A stretch of DNA of 64,000 nt, from the NCBI GenBank assembly GCA_011316305.1, contig SAUG01000009.1, positions 186,001 through 250,000 of the forward strand, read 5' to 3'. This document shows positions 36,970-50,820 of the stretch, one piece after another (position 1 is the first letter of the stretch; each line of letters begins with the position of its first letter). The translations under genes and the position numbers were made by a program. Below the pieces are notes generated by a model. It saw only the letters and a program-made list of their open reading frames with translations, had not been told where the DNA came from and made no database searches. The DNA comes from Rusavskia elegans. Its lineage: Eukaryota; Ascomycota; Lecanoromycetes; Teloschistales; Teloschistaceae.

Positions 36970-39900
36970 GAAATATTTATTATATTTATTAATAAAGTCT
37001 GTAGAATACGTTAAATTTTATAATCTATACTAGCTATTATATTACGGTCTATAGCCTTTCTATTTAATTAGATACTAGAAGCGCTGGTATATTTTTCGCC
37101 GATCTATAATTCGTTCTATTTCGAACTAGTTAAAATCTTCTTCCGAAAATTCTAATTCGATAGTAGAAGGCTTATTATTAACCGGAAGCCGGTTAAAAGA
37201 ATTATCGCCGGTAGACGCTAATTCTAATTAGACTATAGAAATAATAGAATAGATTTTTATAATAATAGAAAGTTCTAATTTATATACGAAATACTCGATT
37301 TTATAAATTATTTTAAAAGGACTAGTTTATTAGTACGAAAGCTTCCGATTAGTAACGTCTAGCAATATATATTCGTAATAAAGTTTTAGAAAAACCTTAT
37401 TATCTAGTTTAAAGGATTTAGCTTTATATAGATTATTATAACGGACTTTAGAAAAAGCGGTACTAAAAGCTATTATATCTTCTATCTTTACGTATTTAAT
37501 AAATTTTAATCGCTCTATATCTTCCGGCGGTAGGTCCGATAAAATACTAACCGTATTTTTAGATCGATAGCCTAATAGTAGCTTATTAGATACTATACTA
37601 GTAGTGAAACTAATAGCGTTATAAAATACGAATTATAGAAATAAAATAGCTTTAATTTAATCTTTATCCGGATATTCTATAAACTAGAAATAAAAATTAA
37701 TTTCTATTATTTAATTTATACGTTCCGATTATCTATCGGTTTATAGATAATACGCTATAGATACTAGGATTTCTATTTCTAGCTTCTAGAAAATTTAGCG
37801 CTCGAAAAACAATATATATTTCTAATTTCTATTATTTATAATAGCTAATAGAAATCTCTAGTTATATTAAAATAAAGTAGTAATAATAAACTTTATCTAA
37901 TTAACTATAGAATAAATAATCTATCTAGAAATTAGTAGAACTTTTTTAGTATAAAATTTTTATTAAAAAACTTTATAGATAATATAGATATAAAATCTAT
38001 TATAATTATATAAAAGAATCTTTTTAGAGAAATTAGATTAAAGGAATTATAGAGTCTATACTACTTTATTTAATTTAACTAATATTATTAGTAATATTTT
38101 ATATATTCTTTATTTTTTTTATATATATTTTAAATAAGAATCGATAGATAGAATTCCATATATATATAATAATATTTTTAATAATACCGGTTATAAACTT
38201 CGTCGATAACTTTATCTACGAACTTATCCGGGGTATAGAGTTAATTTCGGCTATTTCTAGAAATATAGTAAAAAGAATTCGTTACGTATTCGAAAGTTAA
38301 TATCTAATACGCGATATTCGTTATCTTAAATATTAGGATTTAGTTTTTAGATTTATAGTTTTATAATAGTTTTAATCTATTATTTATTAATAGCGTTGCT
38401 TTCTTTAATACGTTTTTTAAATTTATTTACTAATTCGACGAGCGTTAAATAGTATATAGATATAATAGTATCCGAGACGTACTAAAAGATATCTTTTTTA
38501 TTATTAATTTTAGTATTTCTTTATAATACGTCTAGAATACCTTCTTTATTTTTAACCGGTATATAGGAGATCTTTATCTCGAATTATAATAAAATATTAG
38601 AAATAATATTGATTTTATCTATTTTATAGCGTAATTTAATAATAAAAGCAAGAAAATACTATAATATACGAATTAATTTTAAATTCAGTTTATTAGTATT
38701 TATTATTTTAAACGAGGTCTACTTTAAAATCGGGACTACCGCCGAGTAACTAGTATATATAATTACTAGTAGCTTTAAAGTAGAACTAATAAAATAGCGA
38801 GCTTTTTTTACTATCTAAATAACTCCGACGACTTTTAATTCGATAGGCTAATAATACTATTTAGCGCTATTAAAGAATTTACTTATAAATATTATTAGCT
38901 ATATTTTTATAGATAAGAATTTCTTATTAGAATCTCTTTTAATATAATAGATAATTAATACGAAACCGAATTACTTTAATATATCTAGATTAACGTAAAG
39001 CTTCCTCGTAGAATCGATATATTAGAAGAAGGTTAGTAGTTCGAACGCTATTTATAGGGCCCGAAATAATTCCTTTTCCTTTAAAATAGAATTATACTTT
39101 AATTTTATTAATTAAAATTTACGTTTAAATTCTTTAAAGCCTCGTCCGAATCTTTTTATAAATAGAGTCTTTCTTTTCTATAGGGGTTCGGTAAACTATA
39201 TAAATTCTGTTATTATATAATATAGCTAGTTAGTTATTTCTATATAGATTTCTAGATTCTATAGATATTTAGAAAAAGTCTTTTCCGAAATAGCTTTAAT
39301 TTTATCTTTTAAAGTAGTTAATTCTAGTATATTAACGCGTTATTTAAATAAACAAACTAAAGAATACTCTATAAATAATTTAGAAGACGCGAAACCAACT
39401 CGATTTTCTTAAAATAGGATAAAAATTTAATTTAAATATTTTAAATATTTTTCTAAACTATATAAAAAGATAATAATATTATTTATATAGGTTTTAGCGA
39501 AATCTTTAAATAGGCGAAATAGTTTACCGATCTAGCGCTATATATATAGCGATAAACTTTTATATTTTATAAACGCTATCGAAGTTTATTTCTATCCGCG
39601 AAAAGAAACTATAGTAAGTTTATTATAATTATAGCGTTTAACTTTAAACTAATAAAGTTATTTTATAGTATTAACGATTGAAATATAAAAGTACTCCAAT
39701 ACTAAAGTGATAATATCCTTTTATAATAGAAAAGAATAATTATCCGATTACGTAATAGCGTTAAAGCCTCGAATATTAACTACTACTTATCCTTTTTTTA
39801 TACTATCTAGAAATATCTTTTATACTATAAAAATAGAGTATATAAAAGATATTAGCTGCTCGAAATACTCTATTTTACTTTATTTATAGAATTTATTATA

Positions 39901-40000
39901 TATTTTATCTAGTTTAATTCGGTCCGTATAGTTTAAATTATAAATTTTTAAAGATATAGATTTTACTCTTTCTTTTAAAAATATTAGTATCTATTTCTCT
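36970..40000 (-). pseudogene. pol relic of Gypsy D (RT, RNase H, integrase, chromodomain)
   Basis: RT/connection at about 39050-39500: segments such as KTYINNIIIFLYSLEKYLKYLN and EPLQKRKTLF match fungal Gypsy RT, the former covering the YxDDIIIF box with both Asp changed to Asn. RNase H at about 38815-39060: PTRKLYVNLD-like and SKFFNSAK.YY.PIELKVVGVI, the usual LSRxLxxAExxYWPTELEVxGLVW segment. Integrase at about 37640-38220: SIAYYL.TDR.SERIN.IIEI, then EYPDKD.IKAILFL.FVFYNAI. The chromodomain at 36970-37145 reads FEIERIIDRRKIY.RF.YLIK.KGY. The protein would target chromatin through the chromodomain. Every domain is stop-interrupted. Confidence 0.9.
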
Positions 40001-40849
40001 TTAGAAATATTTATTATAGCTTTTTAATCGGTAAATATATCTTTATATTTTTCGATAATAGCGATTAATTATTATACTACTAGTAGTTTACTATAAACCG
40101 TAATACTATTAGATAGATAATATTCTAGTTTAGAATTAATAGATATAGTAGAGAAAGCTAATTTAGCGAATTCGATATTTTTAACTAAATTCGCGCTAAG
40201 TTTTACTAAACTCTCGCTGAAATTTATTTTATTAACCAGGTAAAAAATATTCTAATTTATTAGAATATTTCGTTTACTAACTATATTAGATAATTCTAGA
40301 CGATATATAGTTCTATTTTATATAACCGCGGCAGCGGCGAGTATTATAGTAGCTTTAATAGCTATTTTCTTCGCTAATATTTTAACAGTATATTTAATAG
40401 TATTTTAGATTAATTCTATAACGAACGAAATTATATTAGAAATAGCGGTATAGTATCCTTTATATCGATTTTCGATAACTTTTTTAAGCCGAGTTTATTT
40501 AAATAGAACTACTAGCGAGTAGCTTGCGTTATAGATATTTATAAAGCTAAAAAAAGTATCGACTATATAGATAAAAACGTTACTATTAAAATTAAAGTTT
40601 ATTTTTATTATTGACTTTAATTTAGGCTCGAAGAAGAAATTATAATTTCTAGGAATACTATTTTAATATTATACTAAAATTCGTATTATTCTATTAGATT
40701 TTAATATAATATTATTTTAGATTCTAATAGTATATCTAATATTAGATTCCTTATAGATATAGGAATTAAAGTTAACTTTAAAATTTTCGCAACTGCCGAT
40801 AATAATCTACTATTTTTAGTAATCCAAAATTATTTCTTCCGGAACTAAA

Positions 40850-41200
40850 ATATCTATATCTAGTAATAGATTAGTTTATAGATTTCTAATAATATAGATT
40901 TCCTTTATAAATTCTTTTAATAGCTAAATCGCCTTTTAGATAGAAAGTAAAAATGGCGAATTTATTAATTCGATAGATTTATTAGCCTATATTATAAATA
41001 GGAATATATTTCGGTAGTTTTATTATTTTAATAACTTTTAGAATAAATTTTCTATCGGCTATTAATATTATATATCCTAAATAAATATATATATATTTAG
41101 TTTTAGATATATTCGAATAGAACGTTAATAGAAAAACGATATAATAGAAGTATTTAAAGATTAAACTAGTTCTAGTAACCTGTTCGCTATTCAAAGCGAT
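40850..41200 (-). pseudogene. protease-region relic of Gypsy D, with a 70-codon open stretch
   Basis: Between gag and RT, the minus strand has a 70-codon stretch without stops (40982-41194) containing LGYIILIADRKFILKVIK and IKLPKYIPIY. Its position and the G-x-x-x-x-ADRKF pattern suggest the retropepsin region downstream of the active Asp, which itself is not preserved. It is not an independent gene: it is short, embedded in the element and lacks its own start context. Confidence 0.4.
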
Positions 41201-41249
41201 TATATAAAATATAGAAAGATCTTTTTTACTAGAGAAATATTTATCGGTA

Positions 41250-43470
41250 ATAGATATTTATATTTCGGCTTCGTTATATTCCGTATTCTAGTAAATAGTT
41301 TTAAAAGATTTAAATAAGTTATTATATAACTCGAAGGAAGCGCTATAATTCTAGTATAAATATAATAATTTCGGCCTAATATTAACGAAATTCTAACTAA
41401 CTTTTTTATAGTCTAATTTTTAATAAACTCGGTTATAGTATTCGATATTATTATTATATAATTCGACGGAACTATTATTATAATATCTGTAGATAGAATT
41501 TTATTCGGCGTATTAGATATAGACTTTCTTTATAACAGAATAGTCTTCGCTATATATATCTTTATAAATTCCTATCTAGTAGATTTATCAAGGCGGAACT
41601 AGCGGAGTTAAATATTAGAAATTTAGACCGAAGTAAAGTCTTTTTTAAAACAAATTATTATAAGATTTCTAAAGTCTATTACTATATACTAGTATAGAGT
41701 TCTACTATATTAAAAAAGAATTCCTTTATAGATTTTCTAATCTACTTATAAATATAGAACGAAAAGAAATCGCGCCGCTTTAAATAAAAGACAGTCTAGA
41801 TAAATTCCTTTTAATAAAGGGAGGTAAGTATTTCTAAAAAAGCTAAAGAGTTTACTAAATTATAAAATACTAATATTCGTTTCCGGAAAAGTCGAAACTA
41901 AATATTAATTAGTATACTATACTTTCTAAAACCGGTTAGAATCGGAATAGAAATAGATTTCCTATTTATTAATAGCTAGAGTTACTAGAAAACGTTCCTC
42001 GGAATTATCAAAAGCAGTTTTTTTCTATAGTTTAGATTTCGAGTTTATAATTATCTATTAATCGAAAGGATATATTAACGGTAGTTTTTTCTATTAGTTT
42101 AAAAATAAAGATAGTACGGAAAAGAATAGTAAAGTTTATCTATATCTATATAATAATTTATCGAATATTAGTTATTTCGGCGATTTTTATAGTTTATAGC
42201 CTAGCCTAGCTATATTCGCCAGGTTTACGATAGCGGTTTATATATTTAAAGATATACTTTATTTTATTTATAATATATATTCTTTTTTCTATCGGTAGTT
42301 TAAAATAAACGATTAAAGCGCTAATCTATATATTATAATCTTTTATTAAATATTCTTTTTCTATATCCGAAAGTTCGTTAGAATACTATTATAGAGCTTT
42401 ACTATAAAAATATATCTACAGGATTTTTTTAACTTTATTATTTAATCTAGCGACGTTTTTAACTTATTCGGTAAAGATATATATATTACGGAAATAGGTA
42501 TTCTTATCTATATATTTAATATAAGGCCCGGTCTCGGCAGATTTATTATTATAGAAAGGATAGAAATAGCTAATATCGTCTATAATAAATTTCTTATATT
42601 TATCGATTCTAGTAAAAAATATAGAAAGTTTAGATAATAGCGAAAACGTCTTTTTCCTCTATTAGTTCTATTAGCGAATTTCTATAAACTCTATCTAGAT
42701 TACGATATTCTATTTTTCTAGCTTTTTAAAAAATCGTATTACTACCGAGTCCGAGCTACGGCTTCGCGCTATATTTAGTTTCCGGATTATATCTAATTTA
42801 AATAAAATAAAGAAGTTTACTAGAGCTTTATCGACTGTATTTTTTTTTTTTAATTTTAATAAAGGTTTAATAATTTATAATAGCTCGTATATATATAAAG
42901 TCGTTTCGAAGCTTCGCTATATTTTCTCTAAAACGTTTAATAGCAGTTTACGCTACTATCCCGCTATCTAACTATTCGTTAAACTATCTAGACGATTATA
43001 GTAGCCGGGAGGATAATTTTATTTTAGTATCTATAATATTATCTACTTCGATTTTTAGAGATTTAAGGTCGCTATAATTATTATATACAAAGTTTAATAA
43101 GTCTAGTAAGTTTTAATACTAGTTAATAGCGTATCTAAAGTCGGTTTTATCTATAAACTCGACAAGCTAATATCTAAAAAAGATAGTAGTATTATCGAAA
43201 GATGAAAATAGTTCGTCTATCGATATTTTAATTAATTAGAATCTAATTAATAAGCCGCTTTATTTCTATCGTATCTAAATATATAAGATATATTCAGTAA
43301 ATAACGGTAGTTAATTAGTAAATACAATTAATAAAGTATATTTAATTAAAATATCTAGTATTTCCGAGAATACGAATAGCGTTACTAGTATTATTAGTAT
43401 TTATAAACGGGAATTAGTATTTATAAACGCTATAAATATATTATATAGTATTTATAAATATATCTTTTAT
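41250..43470 (-). pseudogene. gag-region relic of Gypsy D
   Basis: This lies between the 5' LTR and the protease region on the minus strand, where gag is expected. I found no clear zinc knuckle. It is called from position and element structure only. Confidence 0.4.
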
Positions 43471-43480
43471 TACTATCAAT

Positions 43481-43727
43481 TATTATAGATCGATTTATAA
43501 TAATAATAATAATAATAGCTTAATATTTCTATATAGATAGAAAGTTCTTCTATAAATAAGCGAATAAGGTTGAACGCTAGGTCTAATTAGATAACGAATC
43601 CAGTAGAGCTAATAAACCGCGGTTAACGGAATTTAGTCAGCGTATTAGTTAGCCGATACTATCGGCCAGTGTCTCTATATCTACTGAATTCCATATAAGT
43701 TCCAAACAGTTCAAATAGTTTATAATA
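43481..43727 (-). repeat. 5' LTR of Gypsy D (247 bp)
   Basis: It aligns with 36237-36477 and contains an extra few ATA units near its start. It keeps several TG and CA dinucleotides near its right end (ctactgaattcc, gttccaaacag), where the other LTR has TA. Confidence 0.9.
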
Positions 43728-43732
43728 GATTC

Positions 43733-44533
43733 AATCATTCGAATTTTTGATTTTAGTCTTTTACGATTTAATACTAGAGATACTAACCGATCAAATTACG
43801 TAATTATTAGAAATTTAAATATTTTATCGAAAATTTAATTTTAGAATTTTCGAAAAAGCTAGATCTAAACTAAAACTCTATTAAAGAAATCGTAATCTAT
43901 TTAATTTTCTTTAATTTATATTAATTCGTTCGAGACGGCTAAACCGATACGATCTATTATATAATCTTTTTATATAAAAAACTCTATATAAAAATCGCTT
44001 TAGTCGATAGAAAAAATTTAAATATTAGTTAATCTTCGAGAAATTCGAACCTTCGATCTATCGGATTTAATTCCGCTAATTCCGAAAAACGCTAGATTTG
44101 TCGGAGTTCTAGATTATACAATCTTGCTATAAAACCATCCAAGCTATATTTATACAAATATATTTATATATCTACAGTTATTATAAATAATATCAGATAT
44201 AAATTTTTATAAATTTAATCGAATTCGACTTTAACGCGAGAGTTGGAGGATTATAAATAGTAAATAAACGAATTCGAAACGATAGGATATCAATATACTA
44301 GTAACGGTATAAAATAATATTTCATTTAATAAAATTTCTATTTTTTTTTCTACTTTATTCATTCGAATAACTTGTTAATATTTATATAAATATTTGTATT
44401 TATATAATTATAAAATATCTATCTTTATTTATATTCTTTATTTTAATACGGCTACTAGTAATAAAAATAAAATTATTCGTTTTTTATTTTATATCGGAAT
44501 ATTCGAAAAATTATTTAGTTTATAGCTAACTAT
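43733..44533. other. gene-free, weakly RIPped DNA
   Basis: No gene or repeat is recognised. CA and TG are more frequent than in neighbouring elements, suggesting single-copy origin. It separates Gypsy D from the 511-bp DNA element. Confidence 0.4.
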
Positions 44534-45044
44534 TAGACTGGCTACTTCGGGTCGGATTTCTGTCGGTATTTCGAAAACCCGACCCGAATTTTAGTAAATC
44601 GGTTCGATCTAATCTACTAAACGATATAGATTAGTTTCTAAAATTAAAATCGAAAATTAAATCGAATTATAAAATAGAATCTAATAGAAATCCGATCTAA
44701 TCTATTAAACCTTCTAAATATAGTATAATACTATTAATATTATAATATAATATTATATTTCATATATTATTAAATTATATTTATTAAATTCAATAATTTT
44801 TTTTAAAGATAATTAATATAGATAATATATTTATTCGAAAGAAATTAATTTATAAAAAATAAATATAACTTTTATATTAAAATCATACTTTTATATTTGA
44901 TTTTAGCGGTTTTAACGGGTTAAACCCGAGTTTCTAGATTTAATCTAGAACCGAGTCGGTTTAATACCTAGAAAAGTCGAAACCGACTTGGATCGGATCA
45001 GTTTTTTTAACCCGAGTTCGAAATCCGATCCGACGGCCAGTCTA
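44534..45044 (+). mobile_element. non-autonomous DNA element, 511 bp, M2 type
   Basis: The ends are tagactggct and ggccagtcta. It aligns along most of its length with the 544-bp element at 30221-30764 and, at both ends, with the 2543-bp element at 45731. The flanks (ctaactat, gctactac) give no clear duplication. The right edge abuts the RNase H relic of Gypsy G. Confidence 0.8.
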
Positions 45045-45059
45045 GCTACTACTATTTTA

Positions 45060-45722
45060 TACGAATAGTATCTATCATTATTTTTTATCAATAGTAACTA
45101 TATTATTTATAGATTCAGTCTAAAGAGTTTTTACGAGTTTATATTAGAATATAAAATATCTAACTATTTTAGAGCGAATTCTAATACTATATTATACTAT
45201 TTTTAATTCGAAAATAATATTTATATTTTTCTAAAATAACTTTGATTTTCGAATTATTAAATAGGGTTCCGGACTCTATATAAACTCTAAAAGCGTCGTT
45301 AAATAAAAGCGTACGATTATCGACTTCGTTAATAAATAGCTAGAAGTCGTCTTTTTAATTTGATATATCCGCTATAATTATTTTACTGCCTGATTTATAT
45401 TTTATATCGAGTATATACTCTCTAAACTCTATAAACTAGCGAGCGAGCTTTCTAAAAGATTTAATAGTAATTTTAAAATATTATAAATCTATATAATCCG
45501 TTCTAATAATTATAGTTATTTCGTTTTCGATATAGTAATACTATTATCGTAGAAATATTTTAATAGCTAGAAATTGTAATTTATAGATAGTATATTAACG
45601 TTCTATAGATATAAATATATTATTTATAAAAGTAATAGATTTTTTAATACTATCGATATTAATATAATAGAAAACGACGTTTTATCTATAATCGAAAGTA
45701 TCTATTTTAATAATAAATGATA
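45060..45722 (-). pseudogene. RNase H relic of Gypsy G
   Basis: The minus strand reads ENEITIIIRTDYIDL.YF, then RKLAR.FIEFREYILDIKYKSGSK. This corresponds to the Gypsy RNase H end (TDHxxLxYF, RRxARWxxELxxYxFxIxYxxGxxN). Stops are few in this stretch. It becomes contiguous with the RT relic once the 2543-bp element is removed. Confidence 0.75.
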
Positions 45723-45730
45723 GAGTTATA

Positions 45731-48273
45731 TAGACTGGCTACTTCGATACGAGTTTCTATCGGTATTTCGGAAACCCGATCTAAATTTTAGTAAATTAAT
45801 TTAATCCGACCTACTAAACGGTTCGAGTCGATTTCTAATATTAAAATTAAAAATTAAATCGGATTATAAATTAGAAAACTATAGAAATCCGAATTAATCT
45901 AATTTATTATTACATTGAATAATCGAATAAAATAGTTTTTATAAACGATTATTATTTTAGATATATTGTTTTTTGAAAATATAATAAATAGTTTAAATAA
46001 TATAAAGCTATAATATAGTTTATTTAATACTAGATAATATAATAACCGTAATCTATATTGTTTTTCTCTAATAAAATTTTAGACTATATATCTTTCTTTC
46101 GGATTTTTGAATTATATAAAACTTGGTTAATAACTAGTTTATTATTTTTTAACTATATTTCTATATTTTTTATTAGATTTTTAATAAACTAAAAGTTTTT
46201 AATTTAAATAGTAGTTCGTTTAACGTAAATTATTACAAGATTATAATATAAATAATATAAATATAATAAATTAAAAATAGTAATATAATAAAGTAATATA
46301 TTTATTTACTAGTTAAATAATAGTATATATTTGTATAGAATTTTTTAAAATCGTTAACGCCGTATTTTATATTCTAAATATTCCAGCCGAACTAATCATT
46401 TTTATAGCGATATTTTCAAAGATTTCGCGGTATAGTTTAGTAAATAATATCTTATAAATTAGATTATTAAAATCCTTTTAATAGTAATATATACTTCGAA
46501 AAGCTATAATATTAGCTTTTTATTTATATTTCTAACGATATACTATTAGCTAGACTATTTAGAATAAAATATTCTAGAAGGTTATTTTTATCGTTATACT
46601 AGCGATTTTCTTTTTTTTATCCGATTTTACTATTTCTAGTCTTTTCTAAATTTTTATAAATCGACTTTATAATATTTTTATATACTAGGATATCTTTTAA
46701 CGCTATTATATAATTTATTATTCTATTTCAATTTATTAGTAATCTAATTAATATATATTATATTAACGTTTATATAATATAATAAACAGAATAATAAATA
46801 GTATCGTCCGGTATATATTATATTAGAGATTTATAATAAAAGTTAGTTAATAAAAAAAAAGAAAATCGAAAGTAAAATTTAGTTAGTTAATATAATTATT
46901 AATTAGATTTCTATTAAAATAAACAGATATATATATTTCTATAAATTTTTAATATATTCTATTATATATTTCTATATATATTTTACTACTATTCTATAAA
47001 GATTCTATATAGTTATTCTAATATTAATTATAAAATATTATTATATTATTTTTACCACTACTTTGTATTCTATTATATATAAATTAAAACTACTATCTAT
47101 AAAATCTAAATCCGTCGTAAATTGTAAACGCGATAGAAAATAATCGGAATCTAAATATACGTTCTATAAAAAATATAATATAAAAATATAATATTATATA
47201 TAAACGTTTTTAAAAACTAAAAGGAATTAATATTTAGAAAACTATAGATCTAAATATAAAGATCCTTTCAAAATAAAACGTTAGAAATAAAGAAACGAAT
47301 TATAGAATAAATATAGAGCGTAATAATAATATAATGGAACAATATAATTTATATTAGATACAGAACTATATATAATATTATACTATAAAACTAAAATCCG
47401 TAATAAAATTTATTAGAAAAACGAAAAAAATAATATTTATCGACTAGATAAACTAGGATGGAAATAAAGTAAAATATTAAAATAATATATTGTATATAAA
47501 TAGGACTATCTAATTTATAAATATTTATATCCAATATTTCCGCTAATTAATTATAGCTATTAAAAATATAAATAAAAGAATTTTAACTAAAAATTTAGTT
47601 TTAATCGTTAATTTTATCAAATAATAAATAATTTATTAGAGCGGTTTTAATAAATTTAAAACCGTTAGAATACTAGAATTTCTATAGAAAATCGTCGATG
47701 TTTATTAATGAATTTAGCTATAGTAGTAATATAGCTAATATAGCTATTAAATTTTCGTATAGAAAAGAAAAGAAAAATATTAATAATATCGTCGAAGTTA
47801 ATAATAGAAACTAGATGATAGAAAGATATTCTACTATATAGAATAATATTAAAATCGAAAATAATATAAATTTAGCTAGAAATAATATCTTTAATTAAAA
47901 AAAAAATATAGAAAAAGATAAAAATATAGAAAAAAAGATATAAACGAAAGCCGAAAATAATAAAAATATAAGGAAAATTATTAAATTATCTAACTAATTA
48001 TCTATATCTAGAAATAGTAAATCTAGATAAATTTATTACTTCGATATATTATTATATTATTAATAAGAATATAGATTTTATAATATAGAAAAGGAGATTT
48101 TAGCGATTTTAATAGATTAAATCCGAGAATCCGAATTCGATCCGAAATTGAATTAGATTAAATTCTAGAAAAATTTAATTCGATTCGGTTTAGTATCTAG
48201 AAAAGTTAAAATCGATTCGGGTCGGATCGGTTTTTTCAATCTAGATTCGAAAGCCTATCCGACAGTCAATCTA
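45731..48273 (+). mobile_element. DNA transposon, 2543 bp, M2 full-length form
   Basis: The ends are tagactggct and agtcaatcta, with a perfect 8-bp duplication gagttata (45723-45730 and 48274-48281). The terminal 200 bp or so match the 511- and 544-bp elements. The interior shares a coding-like segment (about 47640-47925; INEFSYSSNIANIAIKF) and other blocks (for example 46400-46450 with 8130-8180) with the large transposon 7469-20168. It is probably a degenerate, once transposase-bearing member or a partly deleted one. No catalytic motif was identified. Confidence 0.85.
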
Positions 48274-48281
48274 GAGTTATA

Positions 48282-49793
48282 TTAGATTTAATTAATTTTT
48301 TATCGTTTATTATAACGTTTTTAAATAGTTTATATATATTTCGAACGGAAAGATTTATTTAAATTGATTTATATTTTTTATTTTCTAAACTTTAAATTAA
48401 TTTATAAAGAAATCCGTAGATTAATATTAAATCTTTAATAGAGCTCCGGTAATAGATATATAATTTTATAAAAAATTATATATTATATACTATTTATAGC
48501 AGCGGCTGGTTTCTATTAGCTTTTACTTTTACTATATTTATACGGATTATTCTATTATTAATAATATATCTGTGGAATTTAATACACTTTTAAAAAAATA
48601 AATATTTTAAAAATTTCGCGAATAGTTAGTTTTAATTAAATACTTTTATAATAGCTTTAAATTATTATAGATACTCTTTTTTATTCTTCGAATAAATCAA
48701 AATATTATCCAAGTAAACTACTACGAAATTATTAAAAAACGGTCTAAATAAATTATTTATTAATTATTATAGTTTAGAACGTTATATATATATTCGTTAA
48801 TCTAAATAATATAACTAAAAGTCTATATTCACCGATTTTAGTATTAAAAGTCGTCTTTATATAAATTTTTTCGATAATATTAATTTATTAGTAATCGTTT
48901 ATTAGATTAAATTTATTAAAACATTTAGCTATCCTAATAGTATCGGGATAATCTTAAATTATAAATATTAGATATATATTTTTTATAATAATACTATTAA
49001 AATATCGGTTGTCGATATATATATATTAGCTACTATTTTTTTTTAGTAAAAAAAACAGGCGCGTTTTAAAAAAAAATTAATTTAATCGAATTAATTTTCG
49101 TTCGATAAGATATTTAATCTAATATTTTTATTTTTTATTTTATTTAAAAAAGAAGCTATAATAGATTCGGTTAATAGATTAAATATCGTCGGTTTTAATT
49201 ATATAATCTAATAGTTTCTCTAGTAGTAGTTTTATCGAAAAGTTATTTTAAAAATAATCTAAAAGTTTTAAACCGAAAGTTTTATCTAATTTTATATAAT
49301 CTATTATCTTTTAGACTAGATCAAATCATTTCGAATAATTATATTCGTTTTGTATAATATATAGGCAGGCCTATATACCTTTTTTAATAAATTATTCGAA
49401 ACATTTAAAATTGATTTCGGAAAATTCGATCGAAACATCTTTAAAAAGCAATAAATAATATATATTCGAAGCGATATATAATCGATATATAATTCTATTT
49501 TTCTAGATTCGTATTCCTAAAATATTATAGTTAGATATTAAAATATACTATTTCTAGAAATCTATTTCTAATACAATGTAAAAAGTAGTAGTAGAAAAGA
49601 TTTTATAAAACTAAAAAAGTTCCGTTATTTTTAAAATATCTATAGTTTTACCGCCTTTAAACTCTATTCTATCCGATAACTACTAGAATCTTAATTCTAG
49701 TAAATTAATAATACGTCTAGCGATAAAGTAGTTAGTAGTATCTAAATTATCGAAGATTTCGAAATAATTTTTACCAATTTCCAGATTAAACTA
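48282..49793 (-). pseudogene. reverse transcriptase (and protease-region) relic of Gypsy G
   Basis: Near 48690-48760 the minus strand reads RPFFNNFVVVYLDNILIYSK uninterrupted, the RT active-site region with YLDD changed to YLDN. Upstream, at about 48880-49020, fragments match [19 protein letters not shown] and FNxxxLINAY-like motifs. Sequence to 49793 probably includes the protease. RT would synthesise cDNA from the element's RNA. Frames are otherwise interrupted. It is interrupted on the right by repeat B2. Confidence 0.85.
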
Positions 49794-49805
49794 TATCTAT
49801 CTATT

Positions 49806-50808
49806 ACTTTTTTGGAAAGCTTCTATCTAGAATGATATTGAATTTTTATATATATATTTTATTAACGTTATATACGACAACGAATATTATATTTATATAT
49901 AAAGAAATTTTTATAGTTAAAGATATATTTATTAGATAAAAAAGATTTATAGCGTAGTTAATTATTTCTATTTAACTATTTCCTTTTTTATTCGCGATTA
50001 CGAATTCTTTACTATAAAAATATAACTTTATTATTTATAGTTTTCGGTCCATATTAAATATTTTATATCTAATCTTTTTTTAATATTATATATAATTAGT
50101 AGCTTCTAATATATATACTATATCTATCTATTATACTACGAAATAATTATCTACGTTTATCGCCTCGGCTGTATTTATTATATAACCCGTATCTAAACGT
50201 TCCGTTAAGCTATTAAAATTTTTTTTAGCCTATCTAGTTTTAAAAAGGTTACTAGATAATATACTAGCTACTATAGCTAGAAGCTCTACCCGGTTAATTA
50301 GATTAAAAAAAGATAGAGAAATCGGATAGCGTATTTTAAAGATAGTAAAAAAGAAATCTTTATTAAAATCGAAATAGGTTATTCTAGCTATAATAAAATA
50401 ATCGACGACTGCGCGGGTAGATGAAGTTATTATAGATATAGAAAGATACTACCGTTTGGTTTAATTTATAACTATAGCTGTTACGGGAGTATATACGTAT
50501 ATAAAGGCTTTTAGTAAATCGTAGTACTTGCGAAGGACTTATATTGCTAGTAAAAGAAGAAGTAAAAAAAGAGATAACTGCGAGGTATATTTATCTATAA
50601 TAATTTCTATATTAATTAAATTATCGGTAGAAAAATACGTTATATTACTAAGTAATTTTAAATTAAAATTCTATAGAATAGTTATTTACGTTAACTAAAA
50701 TAGGGTATAAATTCTACTACCGTATATTTAATATTGATATATTAACGCTTGATTTATTTACCGAACCATTGGTTTACCGAATACCAAAACCAAAACAATA
50801 TAATTAAA
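49806..50808 (+). mobile_element. repeat B, copy 2 (1003 bp), uninterrupted
   Basis: It is flanked by a perfect 12-bp duplication tatctatctatt (49794-49805 and 50809-50820). It begins with a T-tract and ends with ccaaaaccaaaac and taattaaa. One plus-strand frame from about 50045 to 50700 has roughly nine stops in 215 codons, below the approximately 8 percent seen in background frames. It includes LSTFIASAVFII.PVSKRSV and ASKRRSKKRDNCEVYLSII. The protein is not recognised. It is the reference copy for family B in this window. Confidence 0.8.
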
Positions 50809-50820
50809 TATCTATCTATT

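Larger units (their letters stand above)
36237..43727 (-). mobile_element. complete Ty3/Gypsy chromovirus D (7491 bp), RIP-degraded
   Basis: The LTRs are at 36237-36477 (3') and 43481-43727 (5'). The flanks are agttc (36232-36236) and gattc (43728-43732), compatible with a 5-bp duplication ggttc after independent G-to-A changes, but not exact. The pol order RT, RNase H, integrase, chromodomain reads from right to left. Its RNase H/RT style differs from C, E, F and G, so it is a separate lineage. Confidence 0.9.

Noticed and set aside
36560..37000. Plus-strand gag for element D at its left end
   Set aside because: Chromodomain, integrase and RNase H all read on the minus strand toward this end, so the left LTR is the 3' LTR and gag must lie at the right.
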